64,000 nt of DNA from Rhodoferax sp. BAB1 (GCF_013334205.1 NZ_CP054424.1:578001-642000), one strand, 5' to 3'; counted from the stretch's first letter, positions 7,138 through 18,062 are shown. Program-made: numbers and translations. Notes: generated from the sequence alone by a model not told the origin.

Positions 7138-10100
7138 ATGCTCGCCAGAATCATCGATTGGTCGGGGCGCAACCGCTTCCTGATCCTTCTTGCCACCCTG
7201 TTCGTTGTCGCGGCCGGCATCTATGCCGTGATCCGCACACCGCTGGATGCCCTGCCTGACCTGTCCGACGTCCAGGTCATCGTCTACACCGAGTATCCAG
7301 GACAGGCACCGCAGGTGGTCGAGGACCAGGTTACCTACCCGTTGACAACAGCCATGTTGTCGGTGCCCCGATCCAAGGTGGTGCGGGGATTCTCCTTCTT
7401 CGGTGCCTCTTTCGTTTACATCATTTTTGAGGACGGCACCGACATCTACTGGGCACGCTCGCGCGTGCTGGAGTACCTCAACTTCGCCGCCGGACGTATG
7501 CCCAAGGGCGTGACCCCGCAGATCGGGCCCGACGCGACCGGCGTGGGGTGGGTGTATCAATACGCCTTGCTGGCGAAAGACCGTAGCTTGGCCGAGTTGC
7601 GCAGCCTGCAGGATTGGTATCTTCGTTATCAGCTGACCAAGGCACACGGGGTCTCTGAAGTTGCCTCCATCGGAGGCTTCGTCCAGACCTATCAGGTCAC
7701 GGTCGACCCGGTAAAGCTCCGCGCCTACGGCATACCCCTGAGCCGGATTTCCCAGGTGATCCGCGATTCCAATCGGGACGTGGGCGGACGGGTCATTGAG
7801 ATGGCCGAGACCGAGTACATGGTGCGCGGCAAGGGCTATTTGCGCGGCGTGTCGGATATCGAAACCCTGGCGCTGCGCAGCGAGAAGGGGACACCGGTGC
7901 TGGTGCGCGACGTCGCACGGGTGGAACTGGTACCCGACGAGCGCCGCGGCCTGACCGAACTCAACGGCGAAGGCGAGGTGGTTTCCGGCATCGCCATGGC
8001 GCGTTATGGTCAGAACGCCCTGGAGGTTATTCACAATCTGAAGGAAAAAGTCGCCGAGGTCTCCTCGGGCCTGCCCGAGGGGGTCACCATTGAGGCTGTT
8101 TATGACCGTTCCGACCTGATCCACCGGGCGATTGACACGCTGAAGCGGACCTTGCTCGAGGAATCCCTCATCGTTGCGCTGGTCTGCGTGGTGTTTCTGC
8201 TCCACGTCCGGTCCGCCCTGGTTGCCATTCTGATGCTGCCCGTCGGCGTCCTGATTGCTTTCATCGCCATGCGCCTGCTGGGCATGAATTCGAACCTGAT
8301 GAGTCTGGGGGGGATTGCGATTGCCATCGGCGCCATGGTCGATGCCGCCATCGTGATGATCGAGAACGCGCACAAGCACCTGGAGCGCCTGCCGTCCGAG
8401 CATACGGCGGCCCAGCGTGCCGATGCGATGGTGGTCGCCTGCAAGGAGGTTGGGCCGGCTTTGTTCTTCTCGCTGCTCATCATCACGGTCTCGTTCCTGC
8501 CGGTCTTCACGCTGGAATCGCAGGAAGGGCGGTTGTTCTCGCCCTTGGCTTACACCAAGACTTTCGCCATGGCCGGAGCGGCCATGCTCTCGGTGACACT
8601 GGTTCCGGTCCTGATGCTGTTCTTCATCCGCGGCAAGATCATGCCGGAGGCCAAGAATCCGGTGAACCGTTTCCTGATCTGGTTGTACCGCCCCATCATT
8701 GCCTGGGTGATGATCTGGAAAAAGACGACCATTGGCCTTGCGCTGCTGGCGCTGGGTATCACCCTTTATCCGGCGTCCAGGCTTGGATCCGAATTCATGC
8801 CGACGCTCAACGAGGGAACGCTTTTGTACATGCCGTCTTCGTTGCCTGGCATGTCCATCACCAAGGCTGCCGAACTGCTGCAGACCCAGAACAAGATCAT
8901 CAAGAGCTTCCCGGAGGTAACCTCCGTATACGGCAAGGCTGGCCGTGCCAACACGGCAACCGATCCGGCCCCAACCGAGATGTTCGAGACGGTCATCAAC
9001 CTCAAACCGACCTCAGAGTGGCGGGACGGCATGACGACGGACAAGCTGATCGCAGAGATGGACAAGGCGCTGCAGTTCCCTGGTGTTTCCAATGCCTGGA
9101 CCATGCCGATCAAGGCGCGTATCGACATGCTCTCGACCGGCATACGCACGCCGATAGGTATCAAGGTGTTCGGCAAGGACCTGGCCGAGATGGAGCGTCT
9201 AGCCAAGGAGATTGAAGCGGTCGTCAAGACGGTGCCTGGCACCAGTTCGGCGTTCGCCGAGCGCATCACCGGCGGTTACTACCTGAACATCGAGCCCGAT
9301 CGCCCGCAGCTGGCACGCTATGGGCTCAATGTGGGTGAGTTGCAGGAAGTCATCGGGACGGCGCTGGGCGGCGAAATGGTGACCACCACGGTCGAAGGGC
9401 GCGAGCGCTTTGGCGTCACTGTGCGCTACCCGCGTGAGTTGCGCAACGATCCGCAGCAGATCGCGACACAGGTGCTGGTGCCGACGCCGGGCGGCGCCAT
9501 GGTGCCGCTGGGGCAGGTGGCGACTCTTTCGATAGCCAAGGGTGCGCCCGGTATCCGCACCGAAAATGCCTTGCTGTCCGCGTACATCTATGTGGACATC
9601 CGGGATCGGGACATCGGTGGCTATGTGGCCGATGCCAAGAAGGCCGTGGCTGAACGGGTCAAGTTCCCGCCGGGATATTACGCAACCTGGAGCGGCCAGT
9701 TTGAGTCCATGGAGCGGGCTATCCAGAAAATGAAGGTGGTCATCCCCGTGACGCTGGCGCTGATCTTCCTGTTGCTGTACCTGAACTTCAGGCGTCTCAC
9801 GGAAACCCTGATCGTGATGCTCTCCGTTCCGTTTGCCCTGGTCGGCGGGATCTGGCTGATGTGGCTGCTGGATTACAACCTGTCGGTTGCCGTGGCCGTG
9901 GGTTTCATCGCTCTGGCCGGGGTAGCAGCGGAGACCGGAGTGGTCATGCTGATCTACCTGGATCACGCCTGGGAAGAGGTGAAGGCTCGGTGCCAGGCGG
10001 AGGGGAAGACCCCGGGAGCGGCCGACCTCTACGCGGCGGTGATGGATGGCGCCGTTGAACGCGTGCGGCCCAAGATGATGACCGTGGTAGCGATCATGGC

Positions 10101-10299
10101 GGGTCTTTTGCCCATCATGTGGGGCAGCGGCACCGGCTCCGAGGTCATGAGTCGTATTGCCGCCCCCATGGTCGGAGGCATGATTTCTTCAACCGTCCTC
10201 ACGTTGGCCGTTATCCCGGCCATTTATGCTCTGGTGAAGCAATGGCAGCTACGCCACGAAATGGATGGTGTATTTCCGCTGGGGGTAAAGCCAAACTGA
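7138..10299 (+). CDS. cusA: CusA/CzcA-family heavy-metal RND efflux pump
   Basis: 1053 residues, normal for HME-RND pumps. The N-terminal membrane helix is followed by TPLDALPDLSDVQVIV, typical of the family. The TM4 region GGIAIAIGAMVDAAIVMIEN carries the conserved Asp and Glu used in proton coupling. Large periplasmic loops are separated by the second set of membrane helices (from about 860), ending KMMTVVAIMAGLLPIMW. It is the inner-membrane proton antiporter that exports monovalent (Cu/Ag) or divalent metals. The CusF domain on the adaptor and the CopA neighbour favour Cu/Ag; that is inference. Confidence 0.9.
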   Translation: MLARIIDWSGRNRFLILLATLFVVAAGIYAVIRTPLDALPDLSDVQVIVYTEYPGQAPQVVEDQVTYPLTTAMLSVPRSKVVRGFSFFGASFVYIIFEDGTDIYWARSRVLEYLNFAAGRMPKGVTPQIGPDATGVGWVYQYALLAKDRSLAELRSLQDWYLRYQLTKAHGVSEVASIGGFVQTYQVTVDPVKLRAYGIPLSRISQVIRDSNRDVGGRVIEMAETEYMVRGKGYLRGVSDIETLALRSEKGTPVLVRDVARVELVPDERRGLTELNGEGEVVSGIAMARYGQNALEVIHNLKEKVAEVSSGLPEGVTIEAVYDRSDLIHRAIDTLKRTLLEESLIVALVCVVFLLHVRSALVAILMLPVGVLIAFIAMRLLGMNSNLMSLGGIAIAIGAMVDAAIVMIENAHKHLERLPSEHTAAQRADAMVVACKEVGPALFFSLLIITVSFLPVFTLESQEGRLFSPLAYTKTFAMAGAAMLSVTLVPVLMLFFIRGKIMPEAKNPVNRFLIWLYRPIIAWVMIWKKTTIGLALLALGITLYPASRLGSEFMPTLNEGTLLYMPSSLPGMSITKAAELLQTQNKIIKSFPEVTSVYGKAGRANTATDPAPTEMFETVINLKPTSEWRDGMTTDKLIAEMDKALQFPGVSNAWTMPIKARIDMLSTGIRTPIGIKVFGKDLAEMERLAKEIEAVVKTVPGTSSAFAERITGGYYLNIEPDRPQLARYGLNVGELQEVIGTALGGEMVTTTVEGRERFGVTVRYPRELRNDPQQIATQVLVPTPGGAMVPLGQVATLSIAKGAPGIRTENALLSAYIYVDIRDRDIGGYVADAKKAVAERVKFPPGYYATWSGQFESMERAIQKMKVVIPVTLALIFLLLYLNFRRLTETLIVMLSVPFALVGGIWLMWLLDYNLSVAVAVGFIALAGVAAETGVVMLIYLDHAWEEVKARCQAEGKTPGAADLYAAVMDGAVERVRPKMMTVVAIMAGLLPIMWGSGTGSEVMSRIAAPMVGGMISSTVLTLAVIPAIYALVKQWQLRHEMDGVFPLGVKPN

Positions 10300-10335
10300 A
10301 CAGGCGAGGGGATGATCAAGCCTCGGGAATAACGC

Positions 10336-10366
10336 TTGACATTGACATGATGGGAAGGTTTATCTT
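10336..10366 (+). promoter_or_regulatory. MerR-family (CueR-like) promoter of copZ-copA
   Basis: A -35 TTGACA (10336-10341) and a -10-like TATCTT (10361-10366) are separated by exactly 19 bp, the over-long spacer typical of MerR-type activated promoters. The spacer ends in GGGAAGGT, matching one half of the CueR operator. It lies 40 bp before the chaperone start. No merR/cueR gene is visible in this window. Confidence 0.7.
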
Positions 10367-10405
10367 GGTATCTGCGTCAATAGAGACGCCTAACAGGAGA
10401 AACTT

Positions 10406-10723
10406 ATGAGCTCGATGGAACTGTCAGTAGAAGGTATGACCTGCGGCTCTTGTGCCAACGCCGTGCGCAGAGCGTTGACCCGCGTTCCCGGTGTCAGTCA
10501 TGTTGACGTGGATCTCGCGCGAGGACGGGCGATGGTCGCGTCTCCAGGTGATGGAAACCATCTGCAGGATATGCTGGATGCGCTGACTGAAGCTGGCTAC
10601 AAGGGGGAACTGGTTTCAGGTTCGACGGCATCAGGGAGCGAAGATTCGCCGAGCCCTGCCATGGGGCGCTGCACCAGCGCCAAAGCCACGCAAGGTCAAG
10701 GTGGATGCTGCTGCGGCCGTTGA
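10406..10723 (+). CDS. copZ: CopZ-like copper chaperone (HMA domain)
   Basis: 105 residues. Residues 3-68 form a heavy-metal-associated domain with the Cu(I)-binding motif GMTCGSCA. A Ser/Gly-rich linker leads to a Cys-rich tail ending GGCCCGR, which could bind additional metal. It would carry Cu(I) in the cytoplasm to CopA, encoded 52 bp downstream. AGGAGA precedes the ATG at good spacing. Confidence 0.85.
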   Translation: MSSMELSVEGMTCGSCANAVRRALTRVPGVSHVDVDLARGRAMVASPGDGNHLQDMLDALTEAGYKGELVSGSTASGSEDSPSPAMGRCTSAKATQGQGGCCCGR

Positions 10724-10775
10724 CTGAACTGCCGCTGCGCCAAGATTGTTTGAGAACAGAAGGGAAGTTGAAGCC

Positions 10776-13121
10776 ATGGATGAACATGCTCATCACGAAC
10801 ACCATCATCATGATGGGGTAAAACCAGCCTCGACATCACCGGCGCAGACGACTGGTTTGAAAGATCCGGTCTGCGGCATGGCCGTCACCGCGCAGTCAGA
10901 ACACCGCCTCAGCCACCAGGGGCAGAGTTACTTTTTCTGCAGTGCGAAGTGCCAAGGCAAGTTCGCCGCTGATCCAGAGCGCTACGCAAGCCCGGTAGCC
11001 GCCGCACCGGTGTCAGCGCCGGCGCCCATTGGGACGATCTACACCTGTCCCATGCATCCGGAGATCCGGCAGGACCATCCGGGCTCATGCCCCAAGTGCG
11101 GCATGACCCTTGAGCCTTTGCTGCCGGAGTTGGAAGAGGAAGACAACCCTGAGCTGAAAGATTTTCGGCGACGCTTCTGGTGGACGCTCCCGCTGACAGT
11201 GGTTGTGACGGTGTTGGCCATGTTTGGCCACCAGCTCAACTGGTTTGACATGGCACGACAGAGCTGGATCGAACTGGTCCTCTCCCTGCCGATCGTGCTG
11301 TGGGCGGGCTGGCCGTTTTTTGAGCGCGGCTGGCAGTCGGTTCTCAACCGCAGTCCCAATATGTGGACTTTGATCGGCTTGGGCACCGGTGCCGCCTTTC
11401 TTTACAGCCTGGTAGCTACCATCGCGCCGGAAGTGTTCCCGGCCTCCTTCGTTGCCATGGGCCGTGTGGCCGTCTATTACGAGGCCACTGCAGTCATCAT
11501 TTCGCTGACGCTTTTGGGGCAGGTGCTCGAATTGAAAGCCCGGTCCCAGACCTCGGCCGCTATCAAGTCGCTGCTGGGTTTGGCGCCCAAGACTGCGCGG
11601 CGCATTCGTGTCGATGGTTCGGAAGAGGACGTGCCCTTGACCCATGTGCATGTTGGCGACCGGCTGCGCATCCGGCCCGGAGAAAAGGTGCCGGTGGATG
11701 GCGTGGTGGAGGAAGGGAGTAGCGCGGTTGACGAATCGATGCTCACTGGAGAGCCAGTGCCCGTGACAAAGCGGGTCGGTGACAAGGTGATCGGTGCCAC
11801 CATGAATACCAACGGCGCCCTGGTCATGCGCTCAGAAAAAGTCGGTTCTTCGACCATGTTGGCGCAGATTGTTCAGATGGTGGCGCAGGCCCAGCGCTCC
11901 AAGGCGCCGATGCAGCGCATGGCGGACATCGTGGCCGGGTATTTCGTACTCATGGTCGTTGCCATTGCGCTGCTGACCTTCTTTGTCTGGGGGTTCTTTG
12001 GGCCTCAGCCTAGCTGGGTCTATGCGCTGATCAATGCGGTTGCCGTCCTGATCATTGCCTGTCCCTGTGCGCTCGGACTGGCGACGCCCATGTCTATCAT
12101 GGTGGCTACGGGTAAGGGCGCCACCCGTGGTGTGCTGTTCCGCGACGCAGCGGCCATCGAGCACATGCGCCGGATCGACACGCTGATCATCGACAAGACT
12201 GGCACCCTGACGGAGGGTCGGCCGGCCTTCGACCGCGCGGTTGCGGCTGCCGGTTTCGATGCGGACGAAGTGTTGCGGCTGGCGGCCAGCCTGGATCAGG
12301 GCAGCGAGCACCCCTTGGCCGACGCCGTCGTGCGCGCCGCCCGCGAGCGCGGCCTTGCGCTGGACAAGCCTGAGCAGTTTGAGTCTGGATCCGGTATCGG
12401 CGTGCGCGGAAGCGTTGGCGGACGGCAACTGGCGCTGGGGAATACAACCCTGATGCAGCAGATGGGCGTGTCGGTAGACACCCTCGTTCCCCAGGCTGAG
12501 GCACTCCGTGCGGAGGGCGCCAGCGTCATGCATTTGGCGGTTGACGGCCGCTTGGCCGGGCTGCTGGCTGTCTCCGATCCCATCAAGGCCAGCACGCCCG
12601 AGGCGCTGGCCACCCTGAAGGCAGCCGGCATGCGCATCGTGATGGCCACCGGCGATGGCCTGACGACGGCCAAGGCGGTCGGTGCCCGCCTGGGGATAGA
12701 CGAGGTGCATGGTGAGGTCAAGCCGGCGGACAAACTCATTCTTGTAGAGAAGCTGCAGCGTGAAGGTCGGGTCGTCGCGATGGCGGGCGATGGTATCAAC
12801 GACGCGCCAGCACTGGCGAAAGCGGATGTCGGCATCGCCATGGGCACCGGCACCGACGTGGCGATGAACAGCGCGCAGATCACCCTGGTCAAGGGCGATC
12901 TGCGCGGGATTGCGGTGGCACGTACCTTGTCGGAAGACACCGTGCGCAACATGAAGCAGAACCTCGTGTTTGCCTTCCTGTACAACGCGCTGGGTATTCC
13001 GGTGGCCGCCGGCGTCTTGTATCCAGTGACCGGATGGCTGCTTTCTCCCCTGATTGCCGCACTGGCCATGAGCTTCAGTTCGGCGTCGGTGATCGGTAAT
13101 GCATTGCGTCTACGGCGATGA
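10776..13121 (+). CDS. copA: Copper-exporting P1B-type ATPase with N-terminal YHS domain
   Basis: 781 residues from the preferred ATG. The order is: a His-rich start ([10 protein letters not shown]), a YHS domain ([16 protein letters not shown]), a CPMHPEI..CPKCGM metal-binding segment, membrane helices, the actuator loop (MLTGEPVPV), the ion-binding CPC helix ([13 protein letters not shown]), the DKTGT phosphorylation site, SEHPL, and the hinge [10 protein letters not shown]. It pumps Cu(I) or Ag(I) out of the cytoplasm. An in-frame TTG at 10746 exists, but the ATG begins the His-rich tail and follows an AAGGGA site. The stop overlaps the next start (ATGA). Confidence 0.92.
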   Translation: MDEHAHHEHHHHDGVKPASTSPAQTTGLKDPVCGMAVTAQSEHRLSHQGQSYFFCSAKCQGKFAADPERYASPVAAAPVSAPAPIGTIYTCPMHPEIRQDHPGSCPKCGMTLEPLLPELEEEDNPELKDFRRRFWWTLPLTVVVTVLAMFGHQLNWFDMARQSWIELVLSLPIVLWAGWPFFERGWQSVLNRSPNMWTLIGLGTGAAFLYSLVATIAPEVFPASFVAMGRVAVYYEATAVIISLTLLGQVLELKARSQTSAAIKSLLGLAPKTARRIRVDGSEEDVPLTHVHVGDRLRIRPGEKVPVDGVVEEGSSAVDESMLTGEPVPVTKRVGDKVIGATMNTNGALVMRSEKVGSSTMLAQIVQMVAQAQRSKAPMQRMADIVAGYFVLMVVAIALLTFFVWGFFGPQPSWVYALINAVAVLIIACPCALGLATPMSIMVATGKGATRGVLFRDAAAIEHMRRIDTLIIDKTGTLTEGRPAFDRAVAAAGFDADEVLRLAASLDQGSEHPLADAVVRAARERGLALDKPEQFESGSGIGVRGSVGGRQLALGNTTLMQQMGVSVDTLVPQAEALRAEGASVMHLAVDGRLAGLLAVSDPIKASTPEALATLKAAGMRIVMATGDGLTTAKAVGARLGIDEVHGEVKPADKLILVEKLQREGRVVAMAGDGINDAPALAKADVGIAMGTGTDVAMNSAQITLVKGDLRGIAVARTLSEDTVRNMKQNLVFAFLYNALGIPVAAGVLYPVTGWLLSPLIAALAMSFSSASVIGNALRLRR

Positions 13122-13606
13122 GTCAACAGCGAGAGAGACATGCCGAGGCTGTGGCGCTGATCCATGCAGCGCCGGAGCAGATCTTTGCCAGGCTGGACGA
13201 CCAACGCCGACTCGCGGCGCACATGACCAAAGCGTCGTGGATGACCTTGGGCTCGAAATTCAATTTCGAGCTGGATCAGTTCCAGGGGCATCGTGTCGGC
13301 TCGGTTATCCGCATGAACGGGCGTGTCGCCGGCATTGAACTCGGGCTGGACGAGATCGTGAATGGATATGAGCCACCCTTACGCAAGGCGTGGGCCACGC
13401 TTGGCGAGCCGCGCTTGCTCGTCATTGGAGCCTATCGCATGGGATTCAACCTGGCAGCAGAAGGTCAAGGTGCGCGCCTGCAAGTCTGGATTGACTACCA
13501 ACTGCCCAGCCGGGCAGCCCTGAGATGGCTGGGATGGCTCCTGGGCCCCGTCTACGCAAGTTGGTGTGTACGCGAAATGGTTGAAGACGCAAGAAGAGGT
13601 TTTTGA
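13118..13606 (+). CDS. SRPBCC-family protein
   Basis: 162 residues with the pattern of a START/SRPBCC ligand-binding fold: an N-terminal strand ([17 protein letters not shown]), a central variable part, and a C-terminal long helix. The fold is widely used for hydrophobic ligands; the ligand here is unknown. It is translationally coupled to copA by an ATGA overlap, so it may be co-expressed under copper control. Confidence 0.65.
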   Translation: MSQQRERHAEAVALIHAAPEQIFARLDDQRRLAAHMTKASWMTLGSKFNFELDQFQGHRVGSVIRMNGRVAGIELGLDEIVNGYEPPLRKAWATLGEPRLLVIGAYRMGFNLAAEGQGARLQVWIDYQLPSRAALRWLGWLLGPVYASWCVREMVEDARRGF

Positions 13607-13607
13607 A

Positions 13608-13850
13608 ATGGATGCTTTCTATCACCGATTCTCTGAGCTTTTTGCCCAGATTGGCCTCTCGCGCGAGCCAGCCGATATCCGCGCATTTATCGAGAAGAAT
13701 TCACCGTTGTTTGCCGAGGTGCGATTAGAGGACGCGCCGTTTTGGAGTGCTGCGCAAGCCACCCTTCTTCGGGAAAAGCTTCAAGACGATGCTGATTGGT
13801 CAGAGGTTGTCGATCAACTCAATGCCGCACTCCGTGCGATGCACAATTAA
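13608..13850 (+). CDS. DUF2789 family protein
   Basis: 80 residues from the ATG at 13608, preceded by AGAAGAGG. The pattern (FSELFAQIGLSREPADI, then APFW..AQ, then DADWSEVVDQLNAALR) matches DUF2789, small helical proteins of unknown role found in many proteobacteria. It follows the SRPBCC gene directly and probably closes the copZ-copA transcription unit. Confidence 0.75.
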   Translation: MDAFYHRFSELFAQIGLSREPADIRAFIEKNSPLFAEVRLEDAPFWSAAQATLLREKLQDDADWSEVVDQLNAALRAMHN

Positions 13851-14325
13851 CGGCATTCACAAGTATGCGTCATGTATTGGCGCCGTGACAGCACGAGCAG
13901 CGAGTAATGCGCTAAATCGGGTTGAAACGGAACTGGACACGAAGCGAATGCCGCCAGCTTGAAGTCGCTGTTCGACCGACAAGGAGCCGCTGGGTCGCTC
14001 GATGCTGAATCGATTTCGACGGCTATGACTATTTCCGCCAGCGGTACTGGGACGGGAGCGCACCATCTAACTACTTCATTGCCCCGAGGATGATGGCCGC
14101 CTTTGCCGCTGAAGTGCTGCCGTTGTTGAGTACGGTGCCAGCAGCCTACGGCACGCTCGTCGCCTGTTTGCTCATCGTCTTACGGGACGGGAAAAATCAT
14201 GTTCCATGGCAACAAGTGGCCGTACCACCTGGAATGTCAGCAGCTCAATTTCGATCACGAAACCCAGCGCTATCGCGCTGAACGACGCCAGAAAAATCAT
14301 CTCGGCGTGTGCTTGACGGCTGTCG
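13851..14325. other. 475-bp intergenic stretch without a supported gene
   Basis: It lies between the DUF2789 gene (+) and the 3' end of the nuclease-like gene (-). One frame around 14007-14120 gives a plausible but unrecognised peptide (DGYDYFRQRYWDG...NYFIAPRMM), with no start or SD-like site and out-of-frame stops nearby. It may be a gene remnant at the junction between the copper block and the methylase block. Confidence 0.4.
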
Positions 14326-14994
14326 TCAGGACGGAAAATCAAGGAAGAGGTGGCAGATTCGCACATACCCGACGGGTGGCTGCTTGTCGGTCGGCCTCAG
14401 GTGCTCCGTGTCGAAATGGGCTTCGTGGAAGCCTTGCGACGGCTCGATGATCCGTGCGGCGCTGCGCCAGTTCAACTTCTCGCAGCGATTGGAGGCTAAA
14501 GTTGCTTTTAGCTTGTTGACGCAAGCAGCTTTTGGCGAGATCACGATGCCGGCCATCAGCACCACCGGCTGCTTGATCGCGTAGTCGCCGTCGATGAAGC
14601 GCCCCATGCCGTCTGCGCCCCAGTACTTCGTCAATGTCCGAGGGTTGTTGCCGTCTATCTTCTTGAACTCGTAAACGAGCTTCAACGTCGGCGTCGAACG
14701 GTTGGAGAAGTACTCGATGTCGGTGCGGTAGCTGGTGATTCGCTTGCCAGCCGCTGCGTCGATCTTGCCGAAGGGGCTCTCTTGGCCCCAACGCCCCGTC
14801 AGGCGCCCAGTGGCTTCGGAAATGTCCTTCAGATGCTCGCAGAGGAGGTCCGTGAGCTTAGGTTCGGACAGCGAGGACCTGAAGGCGGTACCGGCCGAAC
14901 TGGTGAGCTGCGCCCAGGCTTCGACAAGCAGTTTGGTGGCGATAGCTGATTCGTCTGTGGGGAACACGCCTCCCCAACTCAGCCCGCCGCTCAT
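14326..14994 (-). CDS. Putative PD-(D/E)XK nuclease subunit partnered with a DNA methylase
   Basis: 222 residues from the ATG at 14994, which overlaps the methylase stop by ATGA. Residues around E46, D92 (YRTDIEYFS) and E109-x-K111 (LVYEFKKID) fit the E...D...ExK layout of restriction-type nucleases, with hydrophobic strands before the D and E. The rest is not recognised. The strict coupling with an N6-methylase suggests it is the restriction or accessory subunit. The nuclease call rests on this motif only. Confidence 0.5.
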   Translation of the reverse strand: MSGGLSWGGVFPTDESAIATKLLVEAWAQLTSSAGTAFRSSLSEPKLTDLLCEHLKDISEATGRLTGRWGQESPFGKIDAAAGKRITSYRTDIEYFSNRSTPTLKLVYEFKKIDGNNPRTLTKYWGADGMGRFIDGDYAIKQPVVLMAGIVISPKAACVNKLKATLASNRCEKLNWRSAARIIEPSQGFHEAHFDTEHLRPTDKQPPVGYVRICHLFLDFPS

Positions 14995-17900
14995 GCCGCC
15001 TCCGCCCGCGGTATTTCCCCAACGCCACGGGCGGTCTGCACGATCCGCTGGGCATCCTGCAGCGCGCTGCGGCGCAACCACGCTCGGCGCTGCATCGGTT
15101 TGATGATGTAGGCCGACGAATCGACCAGCAGCACGACATCGGCGGCCAGGAAAATGTTGGAAGTCACTCGCATGGGTAGGAGTTGGCGGTCCTGAAGCAT
15201 CCGGATGGTCGCTTGGACGGCTTTGTCTGCCTCAACAGCGGGAGCGGCTTTCGCGTTGCCAGCTGCAGCGACCAGGTTCACACGCACGACGGCAAAGCGG
15301 CCCTGGCCGGCTGTGGCAGCCTGCACGGTGACCTCAAAGTCGCCCCGTCCGGACGTCGCGTCACGCCAGGCCACCAATTCGGCGCGCAAGGCCTCCGCGT
15401 AGTCGGACAACTTGTCCAGCGGCGCGTCCAACTGCAGCTCAGTGCGCAGCGTGCTGAACCCGCGCGGCTGGATGGACGGGATGACGTCGCGAACCACTTC
15501 CTGCACGAGCAGCGTCTCGCTCTGGCTCAGGCCGAAGTACTGGAAGATCAGCTTTTGCAGCTTCCGGCGCAATTGCTGATATCGACGGTCCTGCTCGAAC
15601 ACATCGCAGCCTTGAACGTCCGCAACGGCCTGCGCCGCCTCCGCCACGATTGCGCGCGCCTTCTCTGGATTGGGATGCCGCGCAGGCGGCACGAAGGGCA
15701 GGCTCTTGATGTCCTTCAGGGTGATGCGATCTTGCGCGACCAGCACCGAGTACTGGCTCATGACTACAAAGTACCGCACTAGGTCGGACCGTAGATAGAC
15801 CGCCAAGAATTTCAGTAAATCCGCATCTTCCTCGGGGCCGCTAACGACGCCAACGCTGCTGGTGAAGGACGCGCTGGCCGAGATGAAATGCGCGCGCACT
15901 TCCAAGCCCGGCGACGGGCCATCAGGAAAGACGACGCGGGGACCACTGAACACCGCAAGTAGCTCTTTGTCTAGGCCGACGACCTTCTTCTGCTCGCGCG
16001 GGAAGTTGTCGAGCAGACCCTCGTCGACAAAGGGAAGTGATCCCTGGACGATCTTCACGGGGATGTGCGGCATCGCGTGAAGCTTGGTGGCACTCTGCAG
16101 AGGGCGGGATGCGTCGTTGAGATGGACACCTTTGCGGATTTGCCAGGACCCGAAACGGCCATTCGCCATGTCATCCAGCCGGCCGTGCAGGCGCAAACGG
16201 GCACAAAGCGCGATGTCGACCGGCCCGCCCCACGACAGGGTGGTCAGCGCCTGGTTACTGGAGACGATGCGTTGGGTCTGTACCCATTGCCTGTCCTCTC
16301 CGCGCAAGGTCAACCTTCCCATGGCCAGGCTGGTGTCAGCCTTGGGCACCCAATACTCGAACTGCTCGGCCACGGGGACGAACTGCTGATTCCTTGCTCG
16401 CGGCGTAGCCAGTGCCACCACGCAGGCGTGGTGAGCGCGATCGAACAAGAGATCGCGTAGGTCACCGAAGTTGATCAGCCGGTGCAGCTTGACCTTGCTG
16501 AGCCACTCGGAAACAAAGCGCTGGCTGGTCGGCGCGAGAAATAAGCTCACCGGGAGGATCAGACACAGCCGACCGGTCGACTCAACGCAGTCCAGCGCGC
16601 GGTGTGCAAAGGCGGCTGCCATCTGACGGCGCACGACCGCGCCGCCCTGGCTCTCGGTCCAAGTGTCCGCTGACGATTGTGCCCCCTTCTTTGGCTCCTT
16701 CCAGGGTGGGTTGCAGATGAAAACCGTGAACGACGGCTTGGATACCAGCTTGTTCTTGGTATCGAAGAAGTCGCCCGCTGCACCACTGAAAAGGTTCTCT
16801 CCCCGCAGCTTGGGCAGCTTGACGCCCTCGCCGCGTTCTAGCTGAGCCAGGTCGGCTGGCTGAAGGCGCTCGAGCAGCGACAAGTACAGACTGAACGCCG
16901 TCATCTGACAGGCGGCCTTGCTCACGTCGCTGCCAAAAATACATGACTTGAGCAGTGTAATTCGATCAGCTAGGGGTAACAGTTGTCCGCGCTGCGCCTC
17001 CACGTGGGTGAGGATCCGCCTGAAGGCAGTCGTCAACAGGATGCCCGAACCACATGCGCCGTCATATATGCGCTGGGCGCCGAGATCCTCGCAATTGCCG
17101 AGCGCCTGGTCGATGACCAAGTTGGCTAGGTTCCGCGGCGTGTAGAAGGCGCCGAGCTCGTCCTGTTCATCGCGAAGGAAGGACTCGTAGATGCCCGAGA
17201 TCAGCTCGACTGGAAGGAAGCTGAAGTCGTAGCCCCACAGGCGCCGCTGTCCGCTGGACATGTCCTCGCCAGACAGGAAGCGCTGGGCTACGGCATAGCC
17301 ATTAGGTTGCAGGCTTTTCCAGACGGGGTCCTCGCCCGCGCTGGGCTCCAAGAAGTCACCGTTGAAGTCCGACTTCAGCTGCTTGAGAAGGCGTAGGATG
17401 CCGACACTATCTTGCTGCGTCACTAGATCGCCCATCCGCGCCACCTTGCGCTCGCGCCGGTACACGTCGGTGACGATGCCTCTTTCCTCAAGGTAGGACA
17501 CGAACAACAGCTGTCCCACGAGTTGCTGGGCCTGCTCATCGGAGAGGCCTGCGACTTTGGTGAGCTGACGTACTGCCTCGTTCAAGTTGCGAAGCAGGTA
17601 GGAGTCCACACGCTCTTCATGCCGGAACCAGTCGGCGTGCCGGGCGTAGAGATCGCCCGACTGGACATCCGCGGCACTGAAGAGTCCGTGAGAAGACGCA
17701 GCTGACTGCTGCACCGGCGTCCCCACGTTTGCACGCTTGGAGACTGGCACCGGGGTAACTGTGCTCCCGCTCAGTACCAGGATGATACTGACGAGATTCT
17801 GGTTCCAGATCCTGCGACGGATGTCATTGAGCCGCTGCGCATCATTGAGCAGGCCATCGTCGTGAAAGAAGCAGACCGTGGGAACGCCTTCGACGTCGAA

Positions 17901-18062
17901 GACCGCATGCGCTCGGATCGGTCCAGCCGGATCCAAGAGCACGTCCAGTTCCGGCCCGTAACGATGCTGGCCCTTTAGGCCGTCCGCTGCTCGATGCAGG
18001 AACGCAGAACCGCTGTCGTAGCCCAACCTTTCCAGCCACTGATCACTGTCGTGCGCGGTCAT
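14991..18062 (-). CDS. Large N6-adenine DNA methyltransferase (restriction-modification or phage-defence type)
   Basis: 1023 residues from ATG 18062. An unassigned N-terminal region (about 1-270) precedes GAFYTPRNLANLVIDQ (305-319), SAM motif I DGACGSGILL (334-343), a GSDVSKAACQMTAFSL segment, and catalytic motif IV NPPW (451-454). The rest (about 600-1000) looks like a target-recognition and helical region (QYSVLVAQDRITLKDIKSLPF). It would methylate adenine in a specific sequence. The two in-frame ATG codons further upstream (to 18140) lie in or next to the intergenic palindrome, so I chose 18062, although no clear SD is visible. It is divergent from the WYL regulator. Confidence 0.75.
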   Translation of the reverse strand: MTAHDSDQWLERLGYDSGSAFLHRAADGLKGQHRYGPELDVLLDPAGPIRAHAVFDVEGVPTVCFFHDDGLLNDAQRLNDIRRRIWNQNLVSIILVLSGSTVTPVPVSKRANVGTPVQQSAASSHGLFSAADVQSGDLYARHADWFRHEERVDSYLLRNLNEAVRQLTKVAGLSDEQAQQLVGQLLFVSYLEERGIVTDVYRRERKVARMGDLVTQQDSVGILRLLKQLKSDFNGDFLEPSAGEDPVWKSLQPNGYAVAQRFLSGEDMSSGQRRLWGYDFSFLPVELISGIYESFLRDEQDELGAFYTPRNLANLVIDQALGNCEDLGAQRIYDGACGSGILLTTAFRRILTHVEAQRGQLLPLADRITLLKSCIFGSDVSKAACQMTAFSLYLSLLERLQPADLAQLERGEGVKLPKLRGENLFSGAAGDFFDTKNKLVSKPSFTVFICNPPWKEPKKGAQSSADTWTESQGGAVVRRQMAAAFAHRALDCVESTGRLCLILPVSLFLAPTSQRFVSEWLSKVKLHRLINFGDLRDLLFDRAHHACVVALATPRARNQQFVPVAEQFEYWVPKADTSLAMGRLTLRGEDRQWVQTQRIVSSNQALTTLSWGGPVDIALCARLRLHGRLDDMANGRFGSWQIRKGVHLNDASRPLQSATKLHAMPHIPVKIVQGSLPFVDEGLLDNFPREQKKVVGLDKELLAVFSGPRVVFPDGPSPGLEVRAHFISASASFTSSVGVVSGPEEDADLLKFLAVYLRSDLVRYFVVMSQYSVLVAQDRITLKDIKSLPFVPPARHPNPEKARAIVAEAAQAVADVQGCDVFEQDRRYQQLRRKLQKLIFQYFGLSQSETLLVQEVVRDVIPSIQPRGFSTLRTELQLDAPLDKLSDYAEALRAELVAWRDATSGRGDFEVTVQAATAGQGRFAVVRVNLVAAAGNAKAAPAVEADKAVQATIRMLQDRQLLPMRVTSNIFLAADVVLLVDSSAYIIKPMQRRAWLRRSALQDAQRIVQTARGVGEIPRAEAA

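Noticed and set aside
13851..14325. Small ORFs in the gap before the nuclease-like gene
   Set aside because: No start signal, no recognisable domain, and frames broken by stops; noted only as possible remnant.
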